A DNA stretch of 64,000 bases, taken from the NCBI GenBank assembly GCA_035552655.1, contig DASZLD010000202.1, positions 12,269 through 76,268 of the forward strand, in the 5' to 3' direction. Below the pieces are notes generated by a model. It was not told the origin of the DNA. It ran no database searches and saw nothing but the letters and a program-made list of their open reading frames with translations. Origin of the DNA: DASXMT01 sp035552655. GTDB taxonomy: Bacteria > Actinomycetota > Acidimicrobiia > Acidimicrobiales > RAAP-2. A program made the position numbers and the translations under genes. Shown here piece after piece: positions 1 through 8,562 of this stretch (its first letter is position 1; every line of letters starts with the position of its first letter).

Positions 1-1
1 C

Positions 2-529
2 GCCACCACGGTCCTGCTGACCGACCGGCCCCTCCGACTGCTGGGGCGGGCCATCGAGTGGGCGCGCAACCGCATCCTCCGCCACCGAGTCCCCCTGACC
101 GGACTCGGGCGTCAACTGCTGAAGCAGCGCGATCTCATCCGCGGCGTCCTGGGCGAGCAGTGGTGGCAGGCCGTCTTGTTGTCCGCCGGTCGCCTGGTGT
201 TCGACTTCCTGTGCCTGCTCTGCGCGCTGCGAGCGGTGGGCAGCCGACCGAGTCCGGCCCTGGTCCTGATCGCCTACGCCGTGACCGGCATCATCGGCAT
301 GATCCCCATCACCCCCGGAGGGCTGGGCATCGTCGAGGCCAGCCTGAGTGGGTTCTTGGTCCTGGCCGGCGTCGATTCGGGCGAGGCCGTGCTGGCCACG
401 CTGGCCTACCGGCTGGCCTCGTACTGGCTTCCCCTGCTGGCCGGGCCCGCCGCCTACGCCGTCTTCAAGCGGCGGTACCGGCACGCGCCCCCGTCGTCGG
501 CCGACAAGGCCGAGGCCATGCCGGCCTGA
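2..529 (+). CDS. flippase-like integral membrane protein, C-terminal part
   Basis: The reading frame is open from base 2, so the gene starts before the window and only its last 175 codons are present. The visible part has several hydrophobic segments and the run GMIPITPGGLGIVEASL, a hallmark of the lysylphosphatidylglycerol synthase transmembrane/YbhN (UPF0104) family. In characterised members this domain moves lipids across the cytoplasmic membrane. The short charged tail after the last membrane segment is expected to be cytosolic. The substrate cannot be told from this fragment, nor whether a catalytic LPG-synthase domain was fused elsewhere. The next gene is convergent, 22 bp away. Confidence 0.75.
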   Translation, partial: ATTVLLTDRPLRLLGRAIEWARNRILRHRVPLTGLGRQLLKQRDLIRGVLGEQWWQAVLLSAGRLVFDFLCLLCALRAVGSRPSPALVLIAYAVTGIIGMIPITPGGLGIVEASLSGFLVLAGVDSGEAVLATLAYRLASYWLPLLAGPAAYAVFKRRYRHAPPSSADKAEAMPA

Positions 530-551
530 GCCGGTCGGCACCGGGCCGGCG

Positions 552-1115
552 TCAGAGGATGAACTTGATGGCCAGGATCCCGGCACACATGAGCAAGCAG
601 GTGGCGACCTGCCCGGCCAGCGCCTTGCCTCCCAGATGACCCCGAGCCGCGGCGATGGCCTCGAACACGAGGAGGAGGACGATGGACGAGACCAGCGCAG
701 CGATGACGGCCTCATGGGACGAGGCGCCAAAGGCCAGGGCGACGAGGAAGACCACGATCTCGGTCAGTCCTCCCCTGACGATCGTCCACTGCCGGCCCAG
801 CTCCCCGAGGACCCCGTGGATGGGCGGATCATCGGGACGGGGCGTGAGGCGGGCAGCCAAGGTATAGGCATAAGCGTGGGCCAGCCAGTAAACGATGAGG
901 GTCCCGACCACCGCGGCGATGTCCTGCACGGCGGGTTTGGCCTCGGTGCTCTCGGCGGCGAAGAGCACCCCGACGGCCAGAGTGCCGTACACCGTGCCCA
1001 CCGGGTTGGACGCCGGCAGGAGGAAGTTGGCGATCGCCGCGGCCACCGGCCGTCCACGACCGGCACTCTCTGCTCCGACCTCACCTGCGCTCACCTGGAC
1101 AGCTCCCAGCTCCAA
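552..1115 (-). CDS. small membrane protein, unknown function
   Basis: I do not recognise the family. The 187-residue product has a Gly/Ala/Glu-rich N-terminus and about four hydrophobic segments: near residues 40-53, 66-87, 115-130 and 136-152, with another at the C-terminus. It ends in a hydrophobic run with no cytosolic tail, so it is probably an inner-membrane protein. The only long start in frame is TTG at 1115, and I see no clear Shine-Dalgarno sequence before it, so the true start may be internal, near residue 20-25. It converges on the flippase-like gene and is followed by the phosphotransferase gene in the same orientation upstream. Confidence 0.55.
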   Translation of the reverse strand: MELGAVQVSAGEVGAESAGRGRPVAAAIANFLLPASNPVGTVYGTLAVGVLFAAESTEAKPAVQDIAAVVGTLIVYWLAHAYAYTLAARLTPRPDDPPIHGVLGELGRQWTIVRGGLTEIVVFLVALAFGASSHEAVIAALVSSIVLLLVFEAIAAARGHLGGKALAGQVATCLLMCAGILAIKFIL

Positions 1116-1165
1116 CGACGAATGAGCCCAGCACGTTACCCGGCGATCAGCGGTTGGGAGCCCGC

Positions 1166-2278
1166 CTACCAGTAGACGCCGTCGAGCATCCGGCGCAGAT
1201 GGGCGTGGTGGGCGATGGCGTGATCGGGATCCTCGGGCATCTCCGCCTCGCCGAAGCGGATGGACCGCCGGGTGATCCGGAACATCACGATGCCGTGCCG
1301 GAGGGCGGCATAGGCGGTGTAGAAGTCGAGATCGCGGGGTTCGTAGCCGGTCAGGGCCTCATAGGTCTCGGCCACGTCCTCCCGGCGCATGACATCGGGC
1401 AGACCGGGCATGCCCAGGTCCTCAACCATGTCCTGGAAGAAGCGGTGGATGTAGATCATCCAGCCCAGGTCGATCTCGCGGGGACCGATCGATACCATCT
1501 CCCAGTCGAGCACGGCGACGGGCGTGAAATCGCGGAACATCATGTTCCCGACGCGTGCGTCGCCCCAACTGAGGAATCCGTCATCCTCGTTCTCGGGCCA
1601 GTGCTCCTCGAGCCACTCGAATCCCCGTTCGATCAGGGGAGACCGGACCCCATCGGACGCCACCCAGTCGTAGTAGACGCGCTGGTTCCGCACGTGGGCG
1701 CGCAGGTGGCTCTCCCCATCGGCGTTTTCGGCCAGGAAGCCGGCCGGCCCGTCCACGGTGAGCTGGTGGAGCGCAGCCACCACCTCGACGGCATGGCGTT
1801 GGAGCCGCAGGCGGTCCTCGGGATCGGCATCGAAGAACCAGTTGTCGCCGAAGGTGTAGGGCATCACATCGGGCGGGACGATGCCCTCGATCCGCTCCAT
1901 CACGAAGAAGGGGACGCCGATGGCGTCGGTACCCGTCTCCAGCCACAGCACCCGGGGGACGGGCACGTCGGTGTGCTCGGCTGCCAACTGCATGGCCTTG
2001 AACTGGCGCTCCATGTCGTAGACGCGAAACACCGGATCGGCGCCGGGATCGGGGGCGATGCGGGCCACCAGCTGTCTGGGTTCGGCTTCCCCGGGCACGA
2101 TCAGGTCGAAGAGCACGGTCTCCGACGACATCCCGTTGGATGCGGGGACGATGAGCTCGGACACGACGGCGCCGGGTGCCTTGGCCGCCACCCAGTCCTC
2201 CAGCTGTGATCGTAGGAGTTCGTAGTCGCGCGTCGACGTCGTCGGTCGTTCGCCGGTCGGCTCGTGGCTGATGGTCAT
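1166..2278 (-). CDS. aminoglycoside-phosphotransferase-like (APH/ACAD10-type) kinase
   Basis: The 370-residue product has the protein-kinase-like APH fold (PF01636). The catalytic loop is SWGDARVGNMMF, where Asp and Asn match the Brenner motif, although the usual His before Gly-Asp is Trp. It is followed by VLDWEMVSIGP, holding the metal-binding Asp. Proteins of this type in actinobacteria are often encoded near acyl-CoA dehydrogenases and resemble the kinase part of ACAD10, so the substrate may be a hydroxy-acyl compound rather than an antibiotic. That is inference from family knowledge. The gene lies 12 bp downstream of the DUF7065-like gene, so the two are probably cotranscribed. Confidence 0.8.
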   Translation of the reverse strand: MTISHEPTGERPTTSTRDYELLRSQLEDWVAAKAPGAVVSELIVPASNGMSSETVLFDLIVPGEAEPRQLVARIAPDPGADPVFRVYDMERQFKAMQLAAEHTDVPVPRVLWLETGTDAIGVPFFVMERIEGIVPPDVMPYTFGDNWFFDADPEDRLRLQRHAVEVVAALHQLTVDGPAGFLAENADGESHLRAHVRNQRVYYDWVASDGVRSPLIERGFEWLEEHWPENEDDGFLSWGDARVGNMMFRDFTPVAVLDWEMVSIGPREIDLGWMIYIHRFFQDMVEDLGMPGLPDVMRREDVAETYEALTGYEPRDLDFYTAYAALRHGIVMFRITRRSIRFGEAEMPEDPDHAIAHHAHLRRMLDGVYW

Positions 2279-2290
2279 GGGTACAACACC

Positions 2291-3244
2291 TCAGTGTCTG
2301 TCGTGGTTCTGATGGGTGCGGCGGGCACGGCGGATACCGTAGGCGCTCCAGTTGTCGTGATCCTCGCCGTAGGCAGAGATCCCGTCGAAGGACCACTCAG
2401 TCAGGCAATTCACGGTATAGAGGTTCGGATTGAGGAAGAGGCCCAATCCGTTCAGGCACCGGCCTTCGGCGTGGAGCTGGCGGCCTCGATCGTCGACCAG
2501 GTCAAGCACCACGGATCGGGGATAGCCGGTCTGGTCGTCCCGCACGGTGACGGTACGGGTTCCCGAGGCCACCTTGGCCCACTCCCCGTCCCGCAGCAGG
2601 TAGCCGTGAATGGCCATGCTCCCGGACCCGAAGTCCATGGTGATGGCGTGAAAGGCGTCCCGATCCGATGCCGTGGCGTAGCTGTACCCGCCTGACTGGG
2701 CCGGCGAACCGTGGATGCCCCGTCCGAACTGGGAACGGACCCCCCAGGAGCGATCCCGGAACCCGAATGCGTCAACAGGGATCTCCTCGCCCTGGAGGGT
2801 GATCGTCCCCACGTAGCGCCCAGGTTGGTCCAGATGCGACTCCCCCAGGTAGTTCGGGCGGGCGATGGACGTGAAGGTCAGACGGACACTGATCTCGGAC
2901 CCCTCGTCCACGTCGGGGTCGTCATAGGCGATCTCGTAGCGGTGCAACGGCTCCAGGCAGCGATAGGCGATGCCGTTGGGCAACCTGATGTCCGAGAGGG
3001 GCTGGTCGGGCTGGGGCAGATGCCAGAACTGACGGGCATGGAGGATGTCGTCGGGGCTGTGGCCCGTCTCATCCCAGAAGAAGGCCCCGCCGGCCAGGAC
3101 CTTCTGGTTGGGCCGGAAGAACGGGTACAGCTGTCCCGACAGCCGCCGCTCGGGCACGGTGAAGGTGAACCAACAGGTCTCGGTCCAGTAGGGATCATCG
3201 CTAGTGGGCGGGTGGAACTCGTCGTCTTCATGGTGCTCATCCAC
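2291..3244 (-). CDS. DUF7065/CrtC-like lipocalin-type conserved protein
   Basis: The open frame extends upstream into the chloride-channel gene, but a GTG at 3244 is preceded by a purine-rich AGGGGGG about seven bases away. That gives a 317-residue protein and little overlap. The product is rich in Trp, Tyr and Phe, with alternating beta-type segments and no signal peptide or membrane segment. It looks like the two-part AttH/CrtC-like beta-barrel proteins that sit beside APH-like kinases in mycobacteria and relatives (DUF7064/7065 group, by recollection). No catalytic residues are recognised. The 12-bp spacing to the phosphotransferase gene suggests a shared operon and perhaps a shared lipid-like substrate, which is inference. 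Confidence 0.6.
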   Translation of the reverse strand: MDEHHEDDEFHPPTSDDPYWTETCWFTFTVPERRLSGQLYPFFRPNQKVLAGGAFFWDETGHSPDDILHARQFWHLPQPDQPLSDIRLPNGIAYRCLEPLHRYEIAYDDPDVDEGSEISVRLTFTSIARPNYLGESHLDQPGRYVGTITLQGEEIPVDAFGFRDRSWGVRSQFGRGIHGSPAQSGGYSYATASDRDAFHAITMDFGSGSMAIHGYLLRDGEWAKVASGTRTVTVRDDQTGYPRSVVLDLVDDRGRQLHAEGRCLNGLGLFLNPNLYTVNCLTEWSFDGISAYGEDHDNWSAYGIRRARRTHQNHDRH

Positions 3245-3372
3245 CCGCGACCCCCCTGCGACGATGGCCTGTCCGAACTGGTTCGACCTGAAGGTACTAC
3301 GCGACGGCCCCGAGGCATGGATGCTCGGGCCGGGGGGCGGCAACCCGACAGTCCCCGCTCGTCGACCTGGTT

Positions 3373-4746
3373 CTACGGGCTGACCGGGTCGGAGACGGCG
3401 GGCGGTGCGGGTGCCGGCGATGCGGATGCGGGTGGCGTGGGGACGGGCGCGTCGCCCTCTCGGGGCACCGGTGAGAAATAGGCGGTGGCCACATAGGCCA
3501 CGGTGACGGCCACGATCACCAGCGGGATGGAGGCACCACCGGCCGATTGGGTCAACAGGCTGGCCAGCAGCACCGACGTCAGGGGCAGTTTGAGCATGAC
3601 CACACACATGGCGCCGATGCCCATGGCCACCGCCGGCACCATGGGGAGGCCGGGAAGGTGGGAGAGGGCGAGGCCACCCACGGCCCCGATGAACAGAGCG
3701 GGGAAGATGGGACCACCACGGAAGCTACTCAACGAGACGCTGTAGGCCACGCCCTTGCACGCCACCAGCAACACCAGGGCGGCCAGCGACCAGCCCGCCG
3801 CATGTTGGACCACTGGCCCGAGGGCGGTCTGACCGGAGAACAGCACCACGGTGGTGCCCTTCCCCGACCCGGCTTCGAACAGGATGGCCATGCCGGCCAC
3901 GGCCAGCCCGGCCACCGGGGTCAACAGGATTCGTCGCTTCTCGATGTGCGACTGGGCGAACAGGGCGAACCAGCGGACGGCCCCCCCGAGCAGGACGGCG
4001 GCCAGCCCGATCACGAAGGCCCAACCGAATTCGGCGACGTCGGGCGAAGGGAAGTGCGGCAGGTGGGGAATGGCCAAGGTGAAGGTGCCGAACCCGGTCC
4101 AGCTGTTGAGGCCGACGAAGACGAGGTAGCCGATGCCGGCAGAGAGCAGGCCGGGTACCAGGACGAGGCCCATGACCGGGCCACCGAGGCCCGACGCCTC
4201 CATCAACAGGAACGCACCGAGCAGCGGCGAGCCGAACAGGGTGCTGATGGCGGCGAAGCTCCCCGCTCCGGCCAAGACGGTGGTCACCATCGGGGGGGCA
4301 TCTCGCTTGGCCAGCCGGACGGCGCACACCCCGAGGCCTCCCCCGATGGCAATGAGCGGCGCCTCGGGGCCGAGAACGACGCCGAGCATCAACGTGGCCA
4401 GGGCGGCCAGCACGATTCCCGGCAGCTCGATGGGCGTTGGTCCGCCCGCCCCCACTTTGAACCCCTCGGCGGGAGAATGGCCGCCGGTGCCGGGCAGGTA
4501 CTTGATGGCCAAGGCCACCAGCACCCCGCTGACGGCCAGCAAGGGCACGGGCCACCACAGGGGCACGGTGTGGAAGCCCAGCCCGTGGGGAAGATCGACG
4601 TAGACCTTGTGCTGGGTGTAGGAGACCAGCTCCAAGAAGAAGTAGGCCAGCGCGGAGATGGGGACGCCGATGGCTGCGGCCAGCGCCAGCACGAAGAGGT
4701 AGGAACGGCTCTTCAGCAGCTCCAGCGGATTGGACATGTCGGCCAT
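3373..4746 (-). CDS. ClC-family chloride channel or H+/Cl- antiporter
   Basis: The 457-residue, highly hydrophobic protein has the voltage-gated chloride channel fold (PF00654) with about ten membrane helices. Residues 85-92 (GTGGHSP) lie where the GSGIP selectivity loop is expected. GPEAP at 126-130 matches the GREGP ion-path motif, and STLFGSPLLGAFLLMEA follows as in other ClC proteins. The acid in GPEAP is the gating glutamate position, so proton-coupled exchange is possible. No CBS domains are present. The C-terminal tail is Pro/Ala-rich. ATG at 4746 and a second ATG three codons later are both possible starts. The divergent K+ channel gene starts about 100 bp away. Confidence 0.85.
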   Translation of the reverse strand: MADMSNPLELLKSRSYLFVLALAAAIGVPISALAYFFLELVSYTQHKVYVDLPHGLGFHTVPLWWPVPLLAVSGVLVALAIKYLPGTGGHSPAEGFKVGAGGPTPIELPGIVLAALATLMLGVVLGPEAPLIAIGGGLGVCAVRLAKRDAPPMVTTVLAGAGSFAAISTLFGSPLLGAFLLMEASGLGGPVMGLVLVPGLLSAGIGYLVFVGLNSWTGFGTFTLAIPHLPHFPSPDVAEFGWAFVIGLAAVLLGGAVRWFALFAQSHIEKRRILLTPVAGLAVAGMAILFEAGSGKGTTVVLFSGQTALGPVVQHAAGWSLAALVLLVACKGVAYSVSLSSFRGGPIFPALFIGAVGGLALSHLPGLPMVPAVAMGIGAMCVVMLKLPLTSVLLASLLTQSAGGASIPLVIVAVTVAYVATAYFSPVPREGDAPVPTPPASASPAPAPPAVSDPVSP

Positions 4747-4847
4747 GGAACGCTCATTGGATCACGTTGCACGCTCACGGTCCATCCATCTGGGCCGGCA
4801 GGGTCGACACTAACGTCGGCCCCGGAGCTCGACGGAAGAAGACGACC

Positions 4848-5675
4848 ATGGCCAACGGCCCAGAAGACCACAGTGAGATCACGCCTTCGGTGGACGACGG
4901 CCATCGCCGCCCATCCGGTCCGCTGCGCCAACAGGCCGACGGATCCAGGCCGTGGTGGCGATCCGGTGCGTTCCGCCAGGCCGTCCGGGCATCGGACAGC
5001 TATGGACTGCTGCTCGCCCTGTTGCTCGTCGACTACGTCCTGCTCTCGTTGATCCAAAACAGGAGATGGAGCGACCTCGTGGTCGGCGTGCCCATCGTGT
5101 TGTCCCTCCTCCTGGCCATGCACACCTCGCGCGCCCACATCCATGCCATCCGATTGGCCCGTCTGGCCGGGGTGTTGGTGGTCGTCTTGGGCATCGTCAG
5201 CGCTTTCACCGGCCAGAACCTGCTCTCGGGGGCCATCGGGTTCCTGTTCGCCGTGCTGCTCGCCGTGAGCGTCTATGTCATCCTTCGACGGGTGCTCGGC
5301 CACGAGCGGGTCGGCATGGAGACCATCATGGGGGCGCTCTGCGTCTACATCATCATCGGCTTGATGTTCACGTTCCTGTTCATCGCCATCGCCCGGGTCT
5401 CGACCCAGCCGTTCCTGGCCCAGCCGCCGCGCAATCATTCGCCTTCCGATTACCTCTACCTCAGCTTCGTCACCCTCACCACCGTCGGTTTCGGCGACCT
5501 GACTCCCGCCTCGAAGCTGGCTCGCTCGGTGGTGGTGTTGGAAGCATTGATGGGTCAGGTGTTCCTGGTCACGCTGGTGGCCCGACTGGTCGCCCTTTTC
5601 GGGACCGAACAGCGACGTTCGGAGGCCGACTTTCTCCAGCAGCGGAGGAACGCTACCGACGACGAGAGCCATTGA
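4848..5675 (+). CDS. potassium channel family protein (ion transport 2 pore)
   Basis: ATG at 4848 follows GGAAGAAG at good spacing, giving 275 residues; an upstream ATG at 4767 has no such signal. The N-terminal 40 residues are polar. About five to six hydrophobic segments follow. The pore loop carries TLTTVGFGDLTP near residues 199-210, the canonical TVGFGD K+ selectivity filter, followed by a final membrane helix and a short charged tail. The four extra segments before the pore pair suggest a voltage-sensor-like arrangement but without an obvious Arg ladder. No cytosolic RCK/TrkA domain is fused. It is divergent from the ClC gene and convergent, four bases apart, with the solute-binding protein gene. 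Confidence 0.85.
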   Translation: MANGPEDHSEITPSVDDGHRRPSGPLRQQADGSRPWWRSGAFRQAVRASDSYGLLLALLLVDYVLLSLIQNRRWSDLVVGVPIVLSLLLAMHTSRAHIHAIRLARLAGVLVVVLGIVSAFTGQNLLSGAIGFLFAVLLAVSVYVILRRVLGHERVGMETIMGALCVYIIIGLMFTFLFIAIARVSTQPFLAQPPRNHSPSDYLYLSFVTLTTVGFGDLTPASKLARSVVVLEALMGQVFLVTLVARLVALFGTEQRRSEADFLQQRRNATDDESH

Positions 5676-5679
5676 GCGG

Positions 5680-6558
5680 TCAGGGCTTGATGGTCGGGGC
5701 GGTCACCGGGCGCCCCAGGTACTTCCGTTGCAGCTGGCCCAGCGTTCCGTTGGCCTGCAAGGTGGACAGCGCCCCATTGACGCACGGCACCAACGGATTG
5801 CCCGTCTGGAACGCCAGCGCGTAGTGCTCGTTGGTGGAAAGCTGGGCCGCGATCACCAAGTTCTGGGCTGGGCTCATGTGTTGGGCCGTCGGCCCGTCGG
5901 CCACCAGTGCGTCGATGCGATGGGCCCGGAGAGCGGCCACCGCCTCGTCCAGGGTGACGAACGACACCGGTGGATGGGTGGGCTTGATCCTCTGGCTGAT
6001 CGAGTCCAGGCCGGTCGTCCCCGCCTGAGCCCCGTAGGTATACAGACGAAGCTGGGCCGGTGAGTGGGCGGCGACGATGCGGCTCCCCTTCCGGGCCACC
6101 AGCACCTGGTTCACTTGGTCATAGGGGCGAGAGAACGACACAGCACGAGCGCGGGCCGGCGTCACCGAGATCTGGTCGACATCAAAATCAAAGGCCTTGG
6201 GACCTGGCGTCACCGCGTCGTCGAACGGCTCGGCCACCCAGATGACCCGATTGCGGGCGATCCCCAGCTGGCGGGCCAGCGCGTAGGTCATGGCACTCTC
6301 GAACCCCTGGCCGTTGGCCGGGTCGTCGGCGGCGAACCACGGCGGGTACGACGGGCTCTCGGTGGCCACGGTCAGATCGGGGGCATGGAAGAGCAAGCGG
6401 GAGAGCCCGCTCCCGGTGCAGGCGGACCGGGAGCCGGCCGTGGCCGCCACCGCACGACCGGTCGGTGATCCGGTCCTGGCGCCCCAAGCGGCTGCCCCCC
6501 AACTGACGCCCCCGGCCAGCGCCACTGCGGCCGCCACCATGTGGACCAACTTTCGCAT
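5680..6558 (-). CDS. periplasmic solute-binding protein, family 3 (amino-acid type)
   Basis: The 292-residue protein starts with a signal peptide (MRKLVHM, then a hydrophobic Ala/Gly stretch), and a GGAAGG ribosome site precedes the ATG. The body shows the SBP_bac_3 pattern: a YPPWF motif early, SVTPARARAVSFSRPY in the middle (matching the ITxxRxxxxxFSxPY signature) and a DALVADG hinge region. It should bind a small polar ligand such as an amino acid outside the membrane. Two cysteines (near residues 47 and 259) could form a disulfide. No permease or ATPase gene lies beside it, so it is an orphan binding protein or a sensor. The downstream neighbour is convergent. Confidence 0.8.
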   Translation of the reverse strand: MRKLVHMVAAAVALAGGVSWGAAAWGARTGSPTGRAVAATAGSRSACTGSGLSRLLFHAPDLTVATESPSYPPWFAADDPANGQGFESAMTYALARQLGIARNRVIWVAEPFDDAVTPGPKAFDFDVDQISVTPARARAVSFSRPYDQVNQVLVARKGSRIVAAHSPAQLRLYTYGAQAGTTGLDSISQRIKPTHPPVSFVTLDEAVAALRAHRIDALVADGPTAQHMSPAQNLVIAAQLSTNEHYALAFQTGNPLVPCVNGALSTLQANGTLGQLQRKYLGRPVTAPTIKP

Positions 6559-6655
6559 ATCGCCTTCCCGTCGTGCGGGCGACTGGACTTCGCCGGCGAT
6601 ACAGTCTTGCCTACGTTGGATCCGAGGACAGGAATGCCCCCGGGCGGCACCACGA

Positions 6656-7318
6656 TCAGTTGGACGAGCCGCCCTCGAGCACGGTGACGTTGGAGACCTT
6701 CCAACCCTGAGGCCGTTGGGTCAGATTCACCACCACGCGCAAGACGTCCGATTGCGGTGTCTTGTTCGTGTTGTTGGCGTAGACCTGGTCGATGACCGAG
6801 TACACCGAGGCCTGTCCCCCGCCGTAGGACTCAACATAGATGTCCCGGATCTGACCGCGGGAGGTGGCCAAGGCCGTCTCCAGTTTTTGCCGGATATCAG
6901 ATCCGAAGAACTTGTTGGCCTGGCTCGAGAAGGTCCCGGTGGCCATGTTGGTGATCTTGGAGAAATCGGCATCGATGGACTTGGCGTCGAAGTTGGTGAG
7001 AGCAACGAGGAAGGCGGAAGCCGTGGCCTTGGCCTGGTTCGCCCCTGCCTGTTGCGTGTTGCCGCTCGACCACGCCAGTCCGAAGCCCACTGTCCCGGCT
7101 ACCCCGGCCAGGGCGATGAGGCAGACCACGATGAAGACCCAGGGCCGGCGGTAGAAGCGAGCTCGACCGGATCGGCCATCACCTGGTCGGCTGCTGGCCC
7201 CTTCATCGCCCGTCTGCGCCAGATCGGTCCCGTCCGCCGGCTCCGCTGCGTCCACGACTGCTTCGCCGTCACTCGGTCCTGTCGAACGCTCTCGTACCAT
7301 GGTTGTCCCCGTGCTCAC
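6656..7318 (-). CDS. Mce-associated membrane protein (Mas-like)
   Basis: This is the last gene of the mce operon. GTG at 7318 lies five bases after GAGGAGGGG; the ATG at 7333 overlaps that ribosome site and is less likely. The 220-residue product has a charged N-terminal region of about 60 residues, one membrane helix (FIVVCLIALAGVAGTVGFGL), and a C-terminal domain of about 130 residues with an NTF2-like pattern. This is the architecture of the Mas/Mam proteins that follow mceF in mycobacterial mce operons and are thought to stabilise the importer. It is separated from mceF by about 130 bp, the only sizeable gap in the operon. Confidence 0.75.
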   Translation of the reverse strand: MSTGTTMVRERSTGPSDGEAVVDAAEPADGTDLAQTGDEGASSRPGDGRSGRARFYRRPWVFIVVCLIALAGVAGTVGFGLAWSSGNTQQAGANQAKATASAFLVALTNFDAKSIDADFSKITNMATGTFSSQANKFFGSDIRQKLETALATSRGQIRDIYVESYGGGQASVYSVIDQVYANNTNKTPQSDVLRVVVNLTQRPQGWKVSNVTVLEGGSSN

Positions 7319-7342
7319 GATGCCCCTCCTCATCCTTCCCTC

Positions 7343-7362
7343 TTCTGATCGTTTCTGATCGT
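7343..7362. repeat. perfect 10-bp tandem repeat in the leader of the Mas-like gene
   Basis: TTCTGATCGT occurs twice head to tail, 25 bp upstream of the likely GTG start of the Mas-like gene and inside the mceF-Mas gap. It could be a protein-binding site or an mRNA leader element. It may equally be chance, because only two copies are present. Confidence 0.5.
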
Positions 7363-7452
7363 TCCCTCTTCCTTACAATGAGAACGGCTGAGAGGGCATC
7401 AACTTGCGGGCTGACTCGGTTCCGGCGCTCGGTTCGAAGCGGTGCGGCCTGG

Positions 7453-8562
7453 TTATTTCCCCGCCTGGGTCGCCGCCGGGACGCCGGTGCCCAGTTGATT
7501 GGTGCACGCCTGACCGGGCAACGTGGCCGGCAGGCCCGTCGGGGTCGGATAGGTGTCGGCTGCGGGCGACTGTGGGGGCAGGAGCAGGCGAGTGCGCAGC
7601 ATCAGCTGGTTGGGGTTGTCCTTGTCGCCCGACGTCAGGGCCTTGGCCGTGCCCGGTTGGACCACGGCGTTGACTGCGCCGAAGAAGTACTCATTGTCAG
7701 CCAACGCATTGGACAGGGACATGAGGTTGGCCGGCTGGGCCACGTTGGATGACACCTGGGACAGGTCGGTGATGAGGCAGCCCAGGTTGGCGGCCTGCGA
7801 GGAGACCAGGTTGTCCAACAGGTTGGACGCTCCGGTCCCTTGTTTCAGCAGCTGGTCGATGGCGAAACGCTGAGTGGCCAGCACCTGTACCAACGTCTGG
7901 GTGTTGTTCAATGCGTCCTGGAGCTGGGGTCCGACCGCGGTGACGGCGTTCATCACCGGAGGAGCGTTGGCCAGCAGCGCACGGAACTGCTGCTGGTAGG
8001 CCAGGAACTCCTGGGAGAAGATGGTGCTGGCCGAGACGATGGTGCGCAGGTCGCCCGAACGCCCTTTCAGCGCCGTGGCCAGGTCGCCAAGTAGGGCGTT
8101 GAGCTGGCCGGCGGGAATCGCTTGCAACAGGGTGGTGGCCGTGCCCACCACTTTCCCGACGTCTGCCGGTATTCCTCCCGGGACCACCGGTATCACCGCG
8201 CCCGACGTCAGCGGTTTGGCCGTGCCTCCGTGTTGGGGCGTCAGTTCGACGACCTGCTCCCCCAAGTCGTTGGCCGCGTCGATGCTGGCCTGGACATCGC
8301 CGGGCACGTCGACGCCGTGCTTGATGGCCATCTCCACCCTGGCTCCGGTCGCAGTGAGCTTGACCCCGGTCACCGAACCGACGTCCACCCCGTTCAACTG
8401 CACGCTGAAGTTGTTGTACAGGCCCGACGCGTTGGGGAACACCGCGGACACCTGCATCGGCGGCTGCAGCGGGTTGCCGATGAGAGCCCCGTACCCGTAG
8501 ACGATCAGCCCGATGCTCACGGCAAAGAAGACGATCAGGTTGATGATCAGCCGCTTGCTCAT
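7453..8562 (-). CDS. mceF: MceF, Mce-family lipid-import protein
   Basis: Sixth and last Mce subunit of the operon. The ATG at 8562 overlaps the stop of mceE as ATGA, which fixes the start and gives 369 residues. An N-terminal membrane anchor (LIINLIVFFAVSIGLIVYGYG) is followed by an MlaD/Mce beta-barrel domain (about residues 35-115, with NFSVQLNGVDVGSVTGVKL) and a long helical Gln/Asn/Leu-rich region. The Mce subunits are expected to form a hexameric ring and helical channel that carries lipid across the periplasm-like space to YrbE. The C-terminus has a short, Pro-containing tail. The letter name rests on position in the operon. Confidence 0.85.
   Translation of the reverse strand: MSKRLIINLIVFFAVSIGLIVYGYGALIGNPLQPPMQVSAVFPNASGLYNNFSVQLNGVDVGSVTGVKLTATGARVEMAIKHGVDVPGDVQASIDAANDLGEQVVELTPQHGGTAKPLTSGAVIPVVPGGIPADVGKVVGTATTLLQAIPAGQLNALLGDLATALKGRSGDLRTIVSASTIFSQEFLAYQQQFRALLANAPPVMNAVTAVGPQLQDALNNTQTLVQVLATQRFAIDQLLKQGTGASNLLDNLVSSQAANLGCLITDLSQVSSNVAQPANLMSLSNALADNEYFFGAVNAVVQPGTAKALTSGDKDNPNQLMLRTRLLLPPQSPAADTYPTPTGLPATLPGQACTNQLGTGVPAATQAGK

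Noticed and set aside
3547..5052. 501-codon plus-strand ORF opposite the ClC channel gene
   Set aside because: Low-complexity Gly/Gln/His/Arg-rich translation on the opposite strand of a clear ClC gene; a GC-rich shadow.
7380..7452. tRNA gene suggested by GGTTCGAAGC
   Set aside because: No acceptor stem, D-arm or anticodon stem can be built around it.
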